A stretch of 57,808 nucleotides of DNA from an uncultured Pelagibacteraceae bacterium (lineage in GTDB: Bacteria > Pseudomonadota > Alphaproteobacteria > Pelagibacterales > Pelagibacteraceae): the NCBI GenBank assembly GCA_902580505.1, contig CACHLB010000006.1:1-57808 (forward strand). The letters are read 5' to 3'. This document shows positions 41,796 to 49,711 of the stretch, one piece after another (within the stretch, counting starts at the first letter, position 1; every line of letters starts with the position of its first letter). The notes under the pieces are model-generated. The model was not told the origin of the DNA. It saw nothing but the letters and a program-made list of their open reading frames with translations, and ran no database searches. A program made the translations under genes and the position numbers.

Positions 41796-42569
41796 ATGGA
41801 AATTAATATCAATTGTGATTTAGGTGAAAAATCAAAGCATCATTCAGATGAAAATGATCCAAAATTACTAGAAATTGTCAATTCAGCTAATGTTGCTTGT
41901 GGTTATCATGCTGGTGATGAAGATAGCATGAACCAAGTTGTAAAAATTTGTAAGAAAAACGGTGTTAGCATAGGTGCACATCCATCATTTAATGATCCAG
42001 AAAACTTTGGACGTAAAAGACTAAATTTATCGTCAGATGAAATAAATAAATTATTAATTGATCAGTATGAAATTTTACAAAATATAGCTGAAAAACATGG
42101 TGAGATCGTTACACATATTAAACCACATGGTGCATTAAATAATATGGCTTGCGAAGATATTGAACTTGCAACTATTATTGCAAAATCAATCTGCAATTTT
42201 AACAAAGATTTAATCTATTTGGTACCGACAGGTTCAAAGATGGAAGAGGCTGCAAAGAAATTTGACATGAGGATAGCATGCGAAATTTTTGCAGATAGAA
42301 ATTATGAAGATAATGGAAACTTAGTATCTAGAAAAGAGCCTCATGCGCTTATTACAGATCCAGATAAAGCAAAAAGTCACGTTTTAAGCATGGTTCAGAA
42401 CCAGGCCATTAATTGTCACAGCGGAAAGCAAATACCTTGTGAAATAGACTCTGTGTGCATACATGGGGATAATGAAAGTTCACTAGCTACAGCTATATCT
42501 ATAAAAAATAATTTAATAGATAATGGCTTAGAACTAAAAACACTAACTAATTTAAGGAAATTTAAATAA
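41796..42569 (+). CDS. pxpA: 5-oxoprolinase subunit A (LamB/YcsF family)
   Basis: A 257-residue protein with the family signature INCDLGEKSKHH, then SANVACGYHAGDEDSM, VSIGAHPSFNDPENFGRK, VTHIKPHGALNN, FADRNYEDNGNLVSRKEPHA and the C-terminal VCIHGDNESSL. In E. coli and B. subtilis PxpA, B and C form the widespread prokaryotic 5-oxoprolinase. The unusual point is the gene order: pxpA is divergent from pxpBC instead of in one operon. Its stop shares a base with the next gene (TAATG), which encodes an exported TPR protein. Confidence 0.94.
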   Translation: MEININCDLGEKSKHHSDENDPKLLEIVNSANVACGYHAGDEDSMNQVVKICKKNGVSIGAHPSFNDPENFGRKRLNLSSDEINKLLIDQYEILQNIAEKHGEIVTHIKPHGALNNMACEDIELATIIAKSICNFNKDLIYLVPTGSKMEEAAKKFDMRIACEIFADRNYEDNGNLVSRKEPHALITDPDKAKSHVLSMVQNQAINCHSGKQIPCEIDSVCIHGDNESSLATAISIKNNLIDNGLELKTLTNLRKFK

Positions 42570-43057
42570 TGATAAAGAAAATATTTTTTTCAATGTTCTT
42601 TTTAATTTTTTTAGCAGGAACATCTTTTGCTGCTGGATCTAGTAGCGATTCTGGATCAACAGAAAGCCATTATGATAAGGCAGTGAAATTGATTAAAGCT
42701 GCAAAAAAATTAGAAAAAAAAGGTAAAACAGAGAAAGCAATTAAAAGATACGAAAGAGCAATTAAATTTTTAGTAAAGTCAAATAAGATGAAACCAAATA
42801 AAGCAGACACATTAAATTATCTTGGATTTGCAACAAGAAAAACTGGTGATTTTGAAAATGGAGAGAAATATTATCTTCAAGGTTTAGCTATTGAGCCAAA
42901 TCACATAGGAATTAACGAATATCTTGGTGAATTATATGTTGCAACAAATAGGATTAATTTAGCAAAAGAAAGATTGAGTGTTCTAGAGGGATGTAATTGT
43001 GAAGAATACAATCAGCTAAAGGGTGTTATAGACGGATCTAAAAAATCAAAATACTAG
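42569..43057 (+). CDS. Exported TPR-repeat protein
   Basis: A 162-residue protein with a signal peptide (MIKKIFFSMFFLIFLAGTSF, cleavage after SFA) and a Gly/Ser linker, followed by about three tetratricopeptide-like helix pairs: HYDKAVKLIKAAKKLEKKGK, KADTLNYLGFATRKTGDFEN and HIGINEYLGELYVATNRINL. Such periplasmic TPR proteins bind partner proteins; no specific role can be assigned. Two cysteines occur close together in LEGCNCEEY. It is translationally coupled to pxpA and its end overlaps the convergent dctM by 4 bp. Confidence 0.85.
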   Translation: MIKKIFFSMFFLIFLAGTSFAAGSSSDSGSTESHYDKAVKLIKAAKKLEKKGKTEKAIKRYERAIKFLVKSNKMKPNKADTLNYLGFATRKTGDFENGEKYYLQGLAIEPNHIGINEYLGELYVATNRINLAKERLSVLEGCNCEEYNQLKGVIDGSKKSKY

Positions 43058-44364
43058 TTTATATTTTTTATCATTTGCTCAGGCATCCAAAGAGCAATTT
43101 CTGGAAATATAACAACCAAGATAACAGCAAAAATCATTAGCAAGAAGAGTGGAAACGCGCTTCTTGCTATATAACCCATATCTTTATTAGCCATACCCTG
43201 AAGAACAAAAAGATTAAAACCAACCGGCGGTGTGATCTGAGCCATTTCGACAACAATAACTAGAAAAACACCAAACCAAATCATATCAAAACCTGCTTGT
43301 CTAATCATTGGTTCAATTATAGCCATTGTTAAAACTACAGCAGAGATACCATCAAGAAACATTCCAAGAATTATATAAAAAATCATTAAAACAAAAATTA
43401 AAACATATGGAGAAAGTTCCATTCCTTCAATCCATAGAGCAAGATTTCTTGGCAATCCCGTAAATCCCATTGCCAAAGATAAAAAAGTGGCTCCTGCTAA
43501 TATAAAAGCTATCATACAAGAAGTTTTAGTAGCTCCCAAGAGTGACTCTTTAAATGTTTTTAGAGACAAACTTTTTTGAAAGTATGATAAAATTAATGCA
43601 CCTACTACACCCAAAGAAGCTGCTTCAGTTGCGGTTGCTATACCAGTATAAATTGAGCCAATAACTGAAACTATTAATAATATTACAGGTATCAATTTTC
43701 CTGATTTCTTTACCTTTTCCATAAGTGAGAAGTCTTGTTTAAAAGTAGGCATAGATTTTTTATTTATTGACGACCAAATCATTACATATGTCATAAAGAT
43801 CAACGCAATCATTATTCCTGGTAGAATTCCTGCAATAAATAGTTTTGCTATCGACTCTTGAACAGTCACGCCATAAATAATTAAAATAATTGAGGGTGGA
43901 ATTAGAAGACCGAGTGTTCCTGAACCAGCTAAACTTCCAAGTAGAATACTTTCTGGATATTTTCTTTTTCTTAGTTCTGGAATAGACATTTTTCCTACTG
44001 TGGCTACAGTTGCTGCAGAAGATCCTGAAATAGCTGCAAATAAAGCACATCCAACTACATTAACATGCACTAAGCCACCGGGTAGTTTCTTCATCCATGG
44101 GGATAATCCTTCAAATAAATTTTCAGATAACTTCGTCCGAAATAAAATTTCCCCCATCCAAACAAATAAAGGAAGTGCAGTTAAAGTCCATGAAGATGAA
44201 GCTCCCCAAATTGTTGTTGCCATAGCATCACCAACTGGCCTTGTTGTGAATAGCATCATTCCTATAGATGAAACACCAACCATGCTTATCGCAACCCAAA
44301 TTCCTGATCCTAAAAATATCAAGAGAACACTAATAAAAAATATAGTAAGTAAAATTTCAGTCAT
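43054..44364 (-). CDS. dctM: TRAP transporter large permease subunit
   Basis: Twelve-helix subunit that drives Na+-coupled uptake. The 436-residue product has LPLFVWMGEILFRTKLSENL, PGGLVHVNVVGCALFAAISG, SSAATVATVGKMSIPELRKR, GSGTLGLLIPPSIILIIYG and the C-terminal TPPVGFNLFVLQGMA, the DctM signatures. It follows dctQ with an 8-bp overlap. A 96-residue frame on the same strand but another phase inside it is a shadow. Its 3' end overlaps the TPR gene by 4 bp. Confidence 0.95.
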   Translation of the reverse strand: MTEILLTIFFISVLLIFLGSGIWVAISMVGVSSIGMMLFTTRPVGDAMATTIWGASSSWTLTALPLFVWMGEILFRTKLSENLFEGLSPWMKKLPGGLVHVNVVGCALFAAISGSSAATVATVGKMSIPELRKRKYPESILLGSLAGSGTLGLLIPPSIILIIYGVTVQESIAKLFIAGILPGIMIALIFMTYVMIWSSINKKSMPTFKQDFSLMEKVKKSGKLIPVILLIVSVIGSIYTGIATATEAASLGVVGALILSYFQKSLSLKTFKESLLGATKTSCMIAFILAGATFLSLAMGFTGLPRNLALWIEGMELSPYVLIFVLMIFYIILGMFLDGISAVVLTMAIIEPMIRQAGFDMIWFGVFLVIVVEMAQITPPVGFNLFVLQGMANKDMGYIARSAFPLFLLMIFAVILVVIFPEIALWMPEQMIKNIN

Positions 44365-44848
44365 TTTTTATTCTTTGTATTTTCAAAACTAATTGATGGG
44401 ATACACAAATGAAAAATATTAGAGATCCTAAAGCAACACTTGATTGTGGTATCCAAATTAAAATTTCATCAGCTCCTTCACTTCTCTCTTGAAATTCATA
44501 AGATATTTTTAGCATTTTTAAAAAATAAAAAGCTAGATAACCAGAAAATATTGTTGCAACTATCAAACTCCATAGTTCCAAAAATCTCTTTTTAATTCCA
44601 GTAGCTTTTTCTAAAAATAAAGTAATTCTAATGTGGCCACCTTCTACGAAAGTATAAGATAAAGCAAAAAAAGAAGAGGCAGCCATACAATATCCGGAAT
44701 ATTCAGCCAGGCCTCTTATATAAAAGCCAAATATTCTTGATGAAATTCCAATTAAAATAAAAACTGCAACCAAAATAAGAAAGAATGCAGCGATATAGCC
44801 TGAGTAACTATAAAGATTATTTAAAAATTTATTGACTTTAGTAAACAT
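44357..44848 (-). CDS. dctQ: TRAP transporter small permease subunit
   Basis: A 163-residue membrane protein with four helices; GLAEYSGYCMAASSFFALSY followed by TFVEGGHIRI is the DctQ core motif, and the final helix contains LIFFICVSHQLVLKIQ. Expected to pair with dctM. It starts 41 bp after dctP, with a strong terminator hairpin in between, so dctQM would be expressed at a lower level than the binding protein. Confidence 0.93.
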   Translation of the reverse strand: MFTKVNKFLNNLYSYSGYIAAFFLILVAVFILIGISSRIFGFYIRGLAEYSGYCMAASSFFALSYTFVEGGHIRITLFLEKATGIKKRFLELWSLIVATIFSGYLAFYFLKMLKISYEFQERSEGADEILIWIPQSSVALGSLIFFICVSHQLVLKIQRIKND

Positions 44849-44850
44849 AC

Positions 44851-44877
44851 AAAAAGGCCGTTTAATACGGCCTTTTT
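44851..44877 (-). terminator. Intrinsic terminator between dctP and dctQ
   Basis: AAAAAGGCCGT / loop TTAAT or ATTAA / ACGGCCTTTTT forms a perfect 11-bp stem ending in a run of T on either strand. On the minus strand it lies right after the dctP stop and only a few bases before dctQ, fitting partial termination that gives more binding protein than permease. Confidence 0.85.
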
Positions 44878-44889
44878 AATTATAATGAT

Positions 44890-45861
44890 TTAATTATAAG
44901 CAGCAAGAACACTAGCACCTCTATCACCAGCTTTTTTCTTCCATTCTTCTGCCATTGTAGCACCGACTTTTTTGAAATGACTTTCTAGAGCTGCATTTAC
45001 TTTGCCCACTTTCATTCCAGCATCAGCTAGTGCTTTTTTATCAGCAACATTTCCTTTTTTTGAAAGTGCCCAACCTTTTTTTTCAGCAACTGCCGCCTCT
45101 TCCATTATCATTTTTTGTGTAGCCTTGTCTAACTTATTCCAAGAACCTCTGTGAGCTACAATCATATTTTTTGGAAACCAAGCTGCAATATCGTAAAAAT
45201 ATTTTACTCCATTTTCCCAAATTTTACTGTTCTTACCAGTAGTTGGTGAAGTAATCATACTTTCAACCGCGCCTGTAGAGAATGCTTGGCTTATTTCAGC
45301 TGCTTCAATTTTTGTAGGAGCCATACCTGTCAACTCAGCCATTCTAATAGTTGCAGAATTATAAGCTCTAAATTTTAAACCTTTTAAATCAGCAACACTG
45401 TTAATCTCTTTTTTACTATAAAGACCTTGTGCAGGCCAAGGTACAGCATATAAAAATACTAGGCCTTTTTGATCTAAGCCTTTAATTATTGCAGGTTTAG
45501 ATGCTTGGTATAGTTTCATAGCATCATCATAAGATGTCGCAAGAAATGGTTGTGAATCAATCTCTAATAACGGATCCTCTTTACCTAGAGCCGACATAAA
45601 TCTCTCACCAATTTGTGCTTGTCCAGTTCTAACTGCCCTAAATATCTCTCCACCTTTAAATAGAGATCCACCTGGGTGAGTTACTATTGTTAATTTTCCC
45701 CCACTTTTTTCTGAAACATTTTTAGCAAATTCAGCTGCATTCGCAGAATGGAAGTTGCTTGCACCATATGCTAGTGCCATATCCCATTTTTCTGCAGCAA
45801 AAGCATTAGCAGTTAAAAGAACAGAAAATAAAACAGAGAGCAAAATTTTGAAAAGTTTCAT
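44890..45861 (-). CDS. dctP: TRAP transporter solute-binding protein
   Basis: Periplasmic binding protein of 323 residues with a signal peptide (MKLFKILLSVLFSVLLTANA, cleavage near FAAEKW). DctP-family motifs: EFAKNVSEKSGGKLTIVTHP, LFKGGEIFRAVRTGQAQIGE, and SVADLKGLKFRAYNSATIRM, where Arg165 is the conserved residue that salt-bridges a substrate carboxylate, followed by AAEISQAFSTGAVESMITSP. A carboxylate ligand is therefore expected; the identity is unknown. The adjacent pxp genes suggest 5-oxoproline or another organic acid as a testable guess. A Shine-Dalgarno GGAGG precedes the ATG and a terminator follows. Confidence 0.94.
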   Translation of the reverse strand: MKLFKILLSVLFSVLLTANAFAAEKWDMALAYGASNFHSANAAEFAKNVSEKSGGKLTIVTHPGGSLFKGGEIFRAVRTGQAQIGERFMSALGKEDPLLEIDSQPFLATSYDDAMKLYQASKPAIIKGLDQKGLVFLYAVPWPAQGLYSKKEINSVADLKGLKFRAYNSATIRMAELTGMAPTKIEAAEISQAFSTGAVESMITSPTTGKNSKIWENGVKYFYDIAAWFPKNMIVAHRGSWNKLDKATQKMIMEEAAVAEKKGWALSKKGNVADKKALADAGMKVGKVNAALESHFKKVGATMAEEWKKKAGDRGASVLAAYN

Positions 45862-45936
45862 AAATCCTCCATATTTTTAAAAAACATATCTCATTATGTA
45901 TTAAAACTTAAATCAATAAAAATTTTTGAAGTTTTA

Positions 45937-45964
45937 TTGAAAAATAATAAATAATTACTATTAT
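45937..45964 (+). promoter_or_regulatory. Candidate promoter for the TerC-family gene
   Basis: TTGAAA (45937-45942) and TATTAT (45959-45964) are separated by 16 bp. The expected start of transcription is around 45971, only about three bases before the TTG start codon, so the message may be nearly leaderless. Found in the 112-bp divergent gap with dctP, whose own promoter was not resolved. Confidence 0.35.
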
Positions 45965-45973
45965 AACTACATC

Positions 45974-46585
45974 TTGATTGAACAATCACTCATTTTACTG
46001 CAAATTATATTTATAGATATTATTCTTGCAGCAGATAATGCAATAATAATTGGATTGATTGCAGCTAACTTTGTCCCAAAAAATAGAAAAAAGATAATAT
46101 TTTGGGGAGTAGTTGGAGCGTTAGTTTTCAAAGTTATATTTGCAATATTTGCAACATATTTATTTAAATTTTACTTCATCAAAATTCTTGGTGGATTACT
46201 TTTGATTTGGATAGTTAATGATTTAAGAAAAGATTTATTTGAAATTCAAAAAATAAAATCACCTAAAAAGAAATCCATGGAACCTTCATTTATCAAAAGT
46301 ATATACAAAGTTTTATTTGCAGATATTACGATTAGTTTCGATAACGTTATTGGAGTTGTGGGTGCCGCCAAAGGTAATTTTGGTTTTATGATTTTTGGTT
46401 TGGTATTATCAGTTGTTTTAACTGGAGCCTTGGCTACTTATTTAGCAAATTATATACAAAAACATTTATGGATAGCTTATGTAGGTTTAGGATTTATATT
46501 ATTAGTTGCTATTCAGTTAGTAATTGGTGGGTTAGTAGATCTTGAAATATTGAATATTAATGAGAAATATATCAAATATTTTTAA
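45974..46585 (+). CDS. TerC-family integral membrane protein
   Basis: A 203-residue protein with about seven hydrophobic helices. The paired acidic motifs LAADNAIIIGLIAA in helix 1 and ITISFDNVIGVVGAAKGNFG in the middle are hallmarks of the TerC/YjbE-type family, linked to metal (Mn2+, tellurite) export or metalation of secreted enzymes. Substrate unproven. The start is TTG; there is no upstream ATG in frame, and starting later would remove helix 1. Divergent from dctP. Confidence 0.88.
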   Translation: MIEQSLILLQIIFIDIILAADNAIIIGLIAANFVPKNRKKIIFWGVVGALVFKVIFAIFATYLFKFYFIKILGGLLLIWIVNDLRKDLFEIQKIKSPKKKSMEPSFIKSIYKVLFADITISFDNVIGVVGAAKGNFGFMIFGLVLSVVLTGALATYLANYIQKHLWIAYVGLGFILLVAIQLVIGGLVDLEILNINEKYIKYF

Positions 46586-46609
46586 TCGTAACTGCTTTTT
46601 TTAAAATAA

Positions 46610-47710
46610 TTATTTTTTTATTAAGTGTAATATTAATTCGTAAATAGCTTTTGTCGAATTAACAGGAAATAAAATCATAATTTTCATTATTAGATAAATA
46701 GTTAAAAAATTTTTTTTATATTTAAACCCTTTTATCAAATTTATAAAACAAACTTTTAAACTTTTTACCTTATTAGTAGACTGATAAATTGAACCTATAA
46801 TTAAATTAAATAAATACTTTAAAATATACTTGTTCTCCTCAACTGAGAAAACCCTTGATAAATAGGCAGAACTAAATTGTGATAGTCCACCTGGTATTGA
46901 ATTATTTAAAAGATTAGCCTTTAATACATTATTATTTAATTTGCTAAAATCATCCTTTGTATCGATATAAATTTTTTTATTTGGTATTTCATCAACGCTG
47001 TTTATATTAATATTTGATCCACCAATTAATACAGAGTTAATAAGAAAATTTCTTATTGGAAAATGATTATTTGTTATATCCATAAATTGACCTTTAAGAG
47101 TATCAAGTAAAATAAAATTTTTATTTTTTAAAAAATTTGAAACTTCTTCTGCTTCTGTCGAATTTTCAATTGAATGAGAATATGATATATCTTGGATCAT
47201 TGTAAAATATTTAACACTTGGTAAGATTTTTTTTAAATACCATTTTGCAAACCATTTTTCATGACACGAATCAATTAAAACTATATCCGGTAAACCAAAT
47301 TCTTTTGGTTCGCATATTTTAGTAGCGTCTCCAATAATTAATTTATAGTGTTTATCTATCAAATCTTTATCTATTTGATTGTTTTTTATTACATCTAATA
47401 CAGGTACTTTGTCAGTGTATTTTGTATTTTCAATCTCGAAGCCATAAACCGTACCAAAAGAATTTTTTTTTATTGCTTGTAAGATATAATTTGTTGACAT
47501 TCCAGTATCAGGAGAAATTTCATAGACTATCTTGGGTTTAAACTCTCTTATAAGACAGTATAAAACAAAACCTTCGAGGTCACCAAAAGCACCTTTTAAA
47601 TTTTTTTGGTTATCATGATGATATTTTTTAGCTAAATCATAGCTAAATTCTGAGTATTCTTTATAGTATTTAATAGTTAATTCTTTAAGTTCCTGTTTGC
47701 TGAAATTCAT
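46610..47710 (-). CDS. Putative class I SAM-dependent methyltransferase
   Basis: A 366-residue protein with a possible Rossmann methyltransferase domain in the first ~200 residues: KIVYEISPDTGMSTNYILQA stands where SAM motif I would be, GTVYGFEIENTK follows, then LIIGDATKI and LPDIVLIDSCHEKWFAKWYL, resembling the Methyltransf_24 group. The C-terminal ~130 residues are Lys/Asn/Ile-rich with a hydrophobic stretch (FLTIYLIMKIMILFPVNSTK) and match nothing I know. It may modify a surface polysaccharide, which is only a guess. Lys/Asn content is even higher than in neighbours, and it sits as a lone gene between terC and guaA; recent acquisition is possible. Confidence 0.6.
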   Translation of the reverse strand: MNFSKQELKELTIKYYKEYSEFSYDLAKKYHHDNQKNLKGAFGDLEGFVLYCLIREFKPKIVYEISPDTGMSTNYILQAIKKNSFGTVYGFEIENTKYTDKVPVLDVIKNNQIDKDLIDKHYKLIIGDATKICEPKEFGLPDIVLIDSCHEKWFAKWYLKKILPSVKYFTMIQDISYSHSIENSTEAEEVSNFLKNKNFILLDTLKGQFMDITNNHFPIRNFLINSVLIGGSNININSVDEIPNKKIYIDTKDDFSKLNNNVLKANLLNNSIPGGLSQFSSAYLSRVFSVEENKYILKYLFNLIIGSIYQSTNKVKSLKVCFINLIKGFKYKKNFLTIYLIMKIMILFPVNSTKAIYELILHLIKK

Positions 47711-47727
47711 TTATAAACTTTTATATA

Positions 47728-49287
47728 CTATTCTAACTCAATTGTACTTGGTGGTTTTGATGTAACATCATAAACAACTCTATTGATTCCCCTTATATTA
47801 TTTACAATTAAATTAGATACCTTTTGCATAAATGATTTATTGAATTGAAAATAGTCTGCAGTCATTCCATCTTTAGATGTTATGGCTCTTAACATGCACA
47901 TATATTCATAAGTTCTATTATCACCCATTACGCCAACAGTTTTTACTGGTAACAAAGCAGCATAAGCTTGCCATATTTGATTATACAAATTGTGTTCTTT
48001 TAAGGCGTTTATAAAATAATTGTCTGCTTCTTTTAAAATTTTTATTTTTTCTTTACTAATTGTGCCTGGCATTCTAATGGCTAAACCAGGACCAGGAAAA
48101 GGATGTCTAGAAATAATTTCTTTACTTAAATTTAATTCTAGACCTAACATTCTAACCTCGTCTTTAAACAAATACTTCAATGGTTCAACTAATTTTAATT
48201 TCATTCTTTTTGGCAAACCACCAACATTATGATGAGACTTAATTTTTGACGTTTGACTTCCTGTTACAGATTTACTTTCAATTAGATCAGGGTATAGAGT
48301 TCCTTGAGCTAGAAATTTTACATTCTTTATTTTTTTTGCGTATTTTTCAAAAAGTTTGATAAATAAATTTCCAATAATTTTTCTTTTTTTTTCTGGATCC
48401 GTTACATTTTTTAATTTACTTATGAATAGTTGTTCAGCGTTTACATAAATTAAATTCAATTTAAATTTTTTTTTAAAAGTATTCACAACTTGTTTTTCTT
48501 CATTTTTTCTCAGAAGACCAGTATTAACGAATATACAAGTTAAGTTTTTTCCAATCGCATTACTAATTAATTTTGCTACTACACTACTATCTACTCCACC
48601 AGATAATGCACAAATTACTTTAGAATTTCCAACTTGTTCTTTAATTTGCTGTATAAGTTTGGATTTTTGATTTTTTGATGTCCAATTTTTTTTAATTTTA
48701 CAAATTTTAATAACAAAGTTTTTTAATATTATTTTGCCTTTAACTGTGTGGGAAACTTCTGGATGAAACTGTATGCCATATATTTTTTTTTTTATATTTT
48801 CTATCATGCATAATTTAGAATTTGAGGATTTTGCTATAACTTTAAAACCTTTAGGTAATTTAATTACCTCATCTCCATGACTCATCCATACATTGGTAGA
48901 TTTTTTTGAAAAGAAATTTTTAGTTAAAGCACTTTTTTTTAATTTTGTAACTTTTGCTATCCCAAATTCTCTTGATTTTGCTTGTTTTACCTTACCTCCT
49001 AATTCTTTAGAAATTATCTGGTGGCCAAAACAAATACCTAAAATTGGAATATTTAAACTTAATATATTTTTATTGAATTTAACTTTTTTATTTTGATAAA
49101 CATTTAAGGGTCCACCAGATAAAATGATACCTTTAACATTTTTTTCAGTTTTGTGGTCTTTAAGTTTGTTGTGGCTTATAATTTCACAAAAAACATTTAA
49201 TTCTCTTACTTTTCTTGCAATTAACTGTGTAAACTGAGATCCAAAATCGATTATTAAAACTTTATCTAGATTATTTTCAAGATGCAT
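47728..49287 (-). CDS. guaA: GMP synthase (glutamine-hydrolysing)
   Basis: Converts XMP to GMP using glutamine and ATP. Glutamine amidotransferase domain: [29 protein letters not shown] with the nucleophile Cys, and [14 protein letters not shown] pyrophosphatase domain: [18 protein letters not shown] (P-loop), [20 protein letters not shown], and [12 protein letters not shown]; the dimerisation domain ends [18 protein letters not shown] choose the ATG of [10 protein letters not shown]; a TTG 12 bp upstream is in frame. It overlaps the small TPR gene by 11 bp and forms guaB-TPR-guaA with overlaps throughout. Confidence 0.97.
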   Translation of the reverse strand: MHLENNLDKVLIIDFGSQFTQLIARKVRELNVFCEIISHNKLKDHKTEKNVKGIILSGGPLNVYQNKKVKFNKNILSLNIPILGICFGHQIISKELGGKVKQAKSREFGIAKVTKLKKSALTKNFFSKKSTNVWMSHGDEVIKLPKGFKVIAKSSNSKLCMIENIKKKIYGIQFHPEVSHTVKGKIILKNFVIKICKIKKNWTSKNQKSKLIQQIKEQVGNSKVICALSGGVDSSVVAKLISNAIGKNLTCIFVNTGLLRKNEEKQVVNTFKKKFKLNLIYVNAEQLFISKLKNVTDPEKKRKIIGNLFIKLFEKYAKKIKNVKFLAQGTLYPDLIESKSVTGSQTSKIKSHHNVGGLPKRMKLKLVEPLKYLFKDEVRMLGLELNLSKEIISRHPFPGPGLAIRMPGTISKEKIKILKEADNYFINALKEHNLYNQIWQAYAALLPVKTVGVMGDNRTYEYMCMLRAITSKDGMTADYFQFNKSFMQKVSNLIVNNIRGINRVVYDVTSKPPSTIELE

Positions 49288-49711
49288 CTTTTTTTTCAAA
49301 CTCTTTTAGGCGTTTGTTAATAGATGCAATTTTATCGCAAAGGCTTGAGCATATTTTTTTAAAATCTTCTCTAAGCTCCTCTGCTTTAGAAAAGTTAGAT
49401 CTTTCTAACTCAATATCTATTAATAGATACATGGCCTCTTCATTGTTTGGCTCAAGTAGTAAGACTGTGTTTATATTTTTCTCAAGTTCAGTTTTATTTT
49501 CTTCGTTTTTAAAAATTTTTGCTAAATAAAGATACGATTTTGAATCTTTAGGATTGTATACGATATTTCTTTGAAATAAAAATTTTGAACCTTCATATTT
49601 TTCATTTTCAAAAAGATTTTTTGCTTCATCAAAAAAATTAACTTTCTCCGCGTTAACATTAAAAATTAAATTAAAAAGTAAAATTATTGCTAAGGTAATT
49701 TTTTTTATCAT
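49277..49711 (-). CDS. Small exported TPR-like protein
   Basis: A 144-residue protein with a signal peptide ([20 protein letters not shown], cleavage near NAEK) and then repeated helices: [40 protein letters not shown], and [20 protein letters not shown], which look like tetratricopeptide repeats. Function unknown; expected in the periplasm. It is wedged between guaB (4-bp overlap) and guaA (11-bp overlap), an unusual place for an exported protein. Two cysteines lie in [12 protein letters not shown]. It resembles the TPR gene behind pxpA in design but not obviously in sequence. Confidence 0.78.
   Translation of the reverse strand: MIKKITLAIILLFNLIFNVNAEKVNFFDEAKNLFENEKYEGSKFLFQRNIVYNPKDSKSYLYLAKIFKNEENKTELEKNINTVLLLEPNNEEAMYLLIDIELERSNFSKAEELREDFKKICSSLCDKIASINKRLKEFEKKDAS

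Noticed and set aside
43760..44050. 96-residue frame inside dctM on the same strand
   Set aside because: Composition is Ser/Cys/Arg/Asn-rich, typical of an out-of-phase reading of a membrane-protein gene.
45862..45936. Promoter of dctP in the divergent gap
   Set aside because: Several A/T-rich hexamers fit loosely, but none stands out, so only the Shine-Dalgarno of dctP is claimed.
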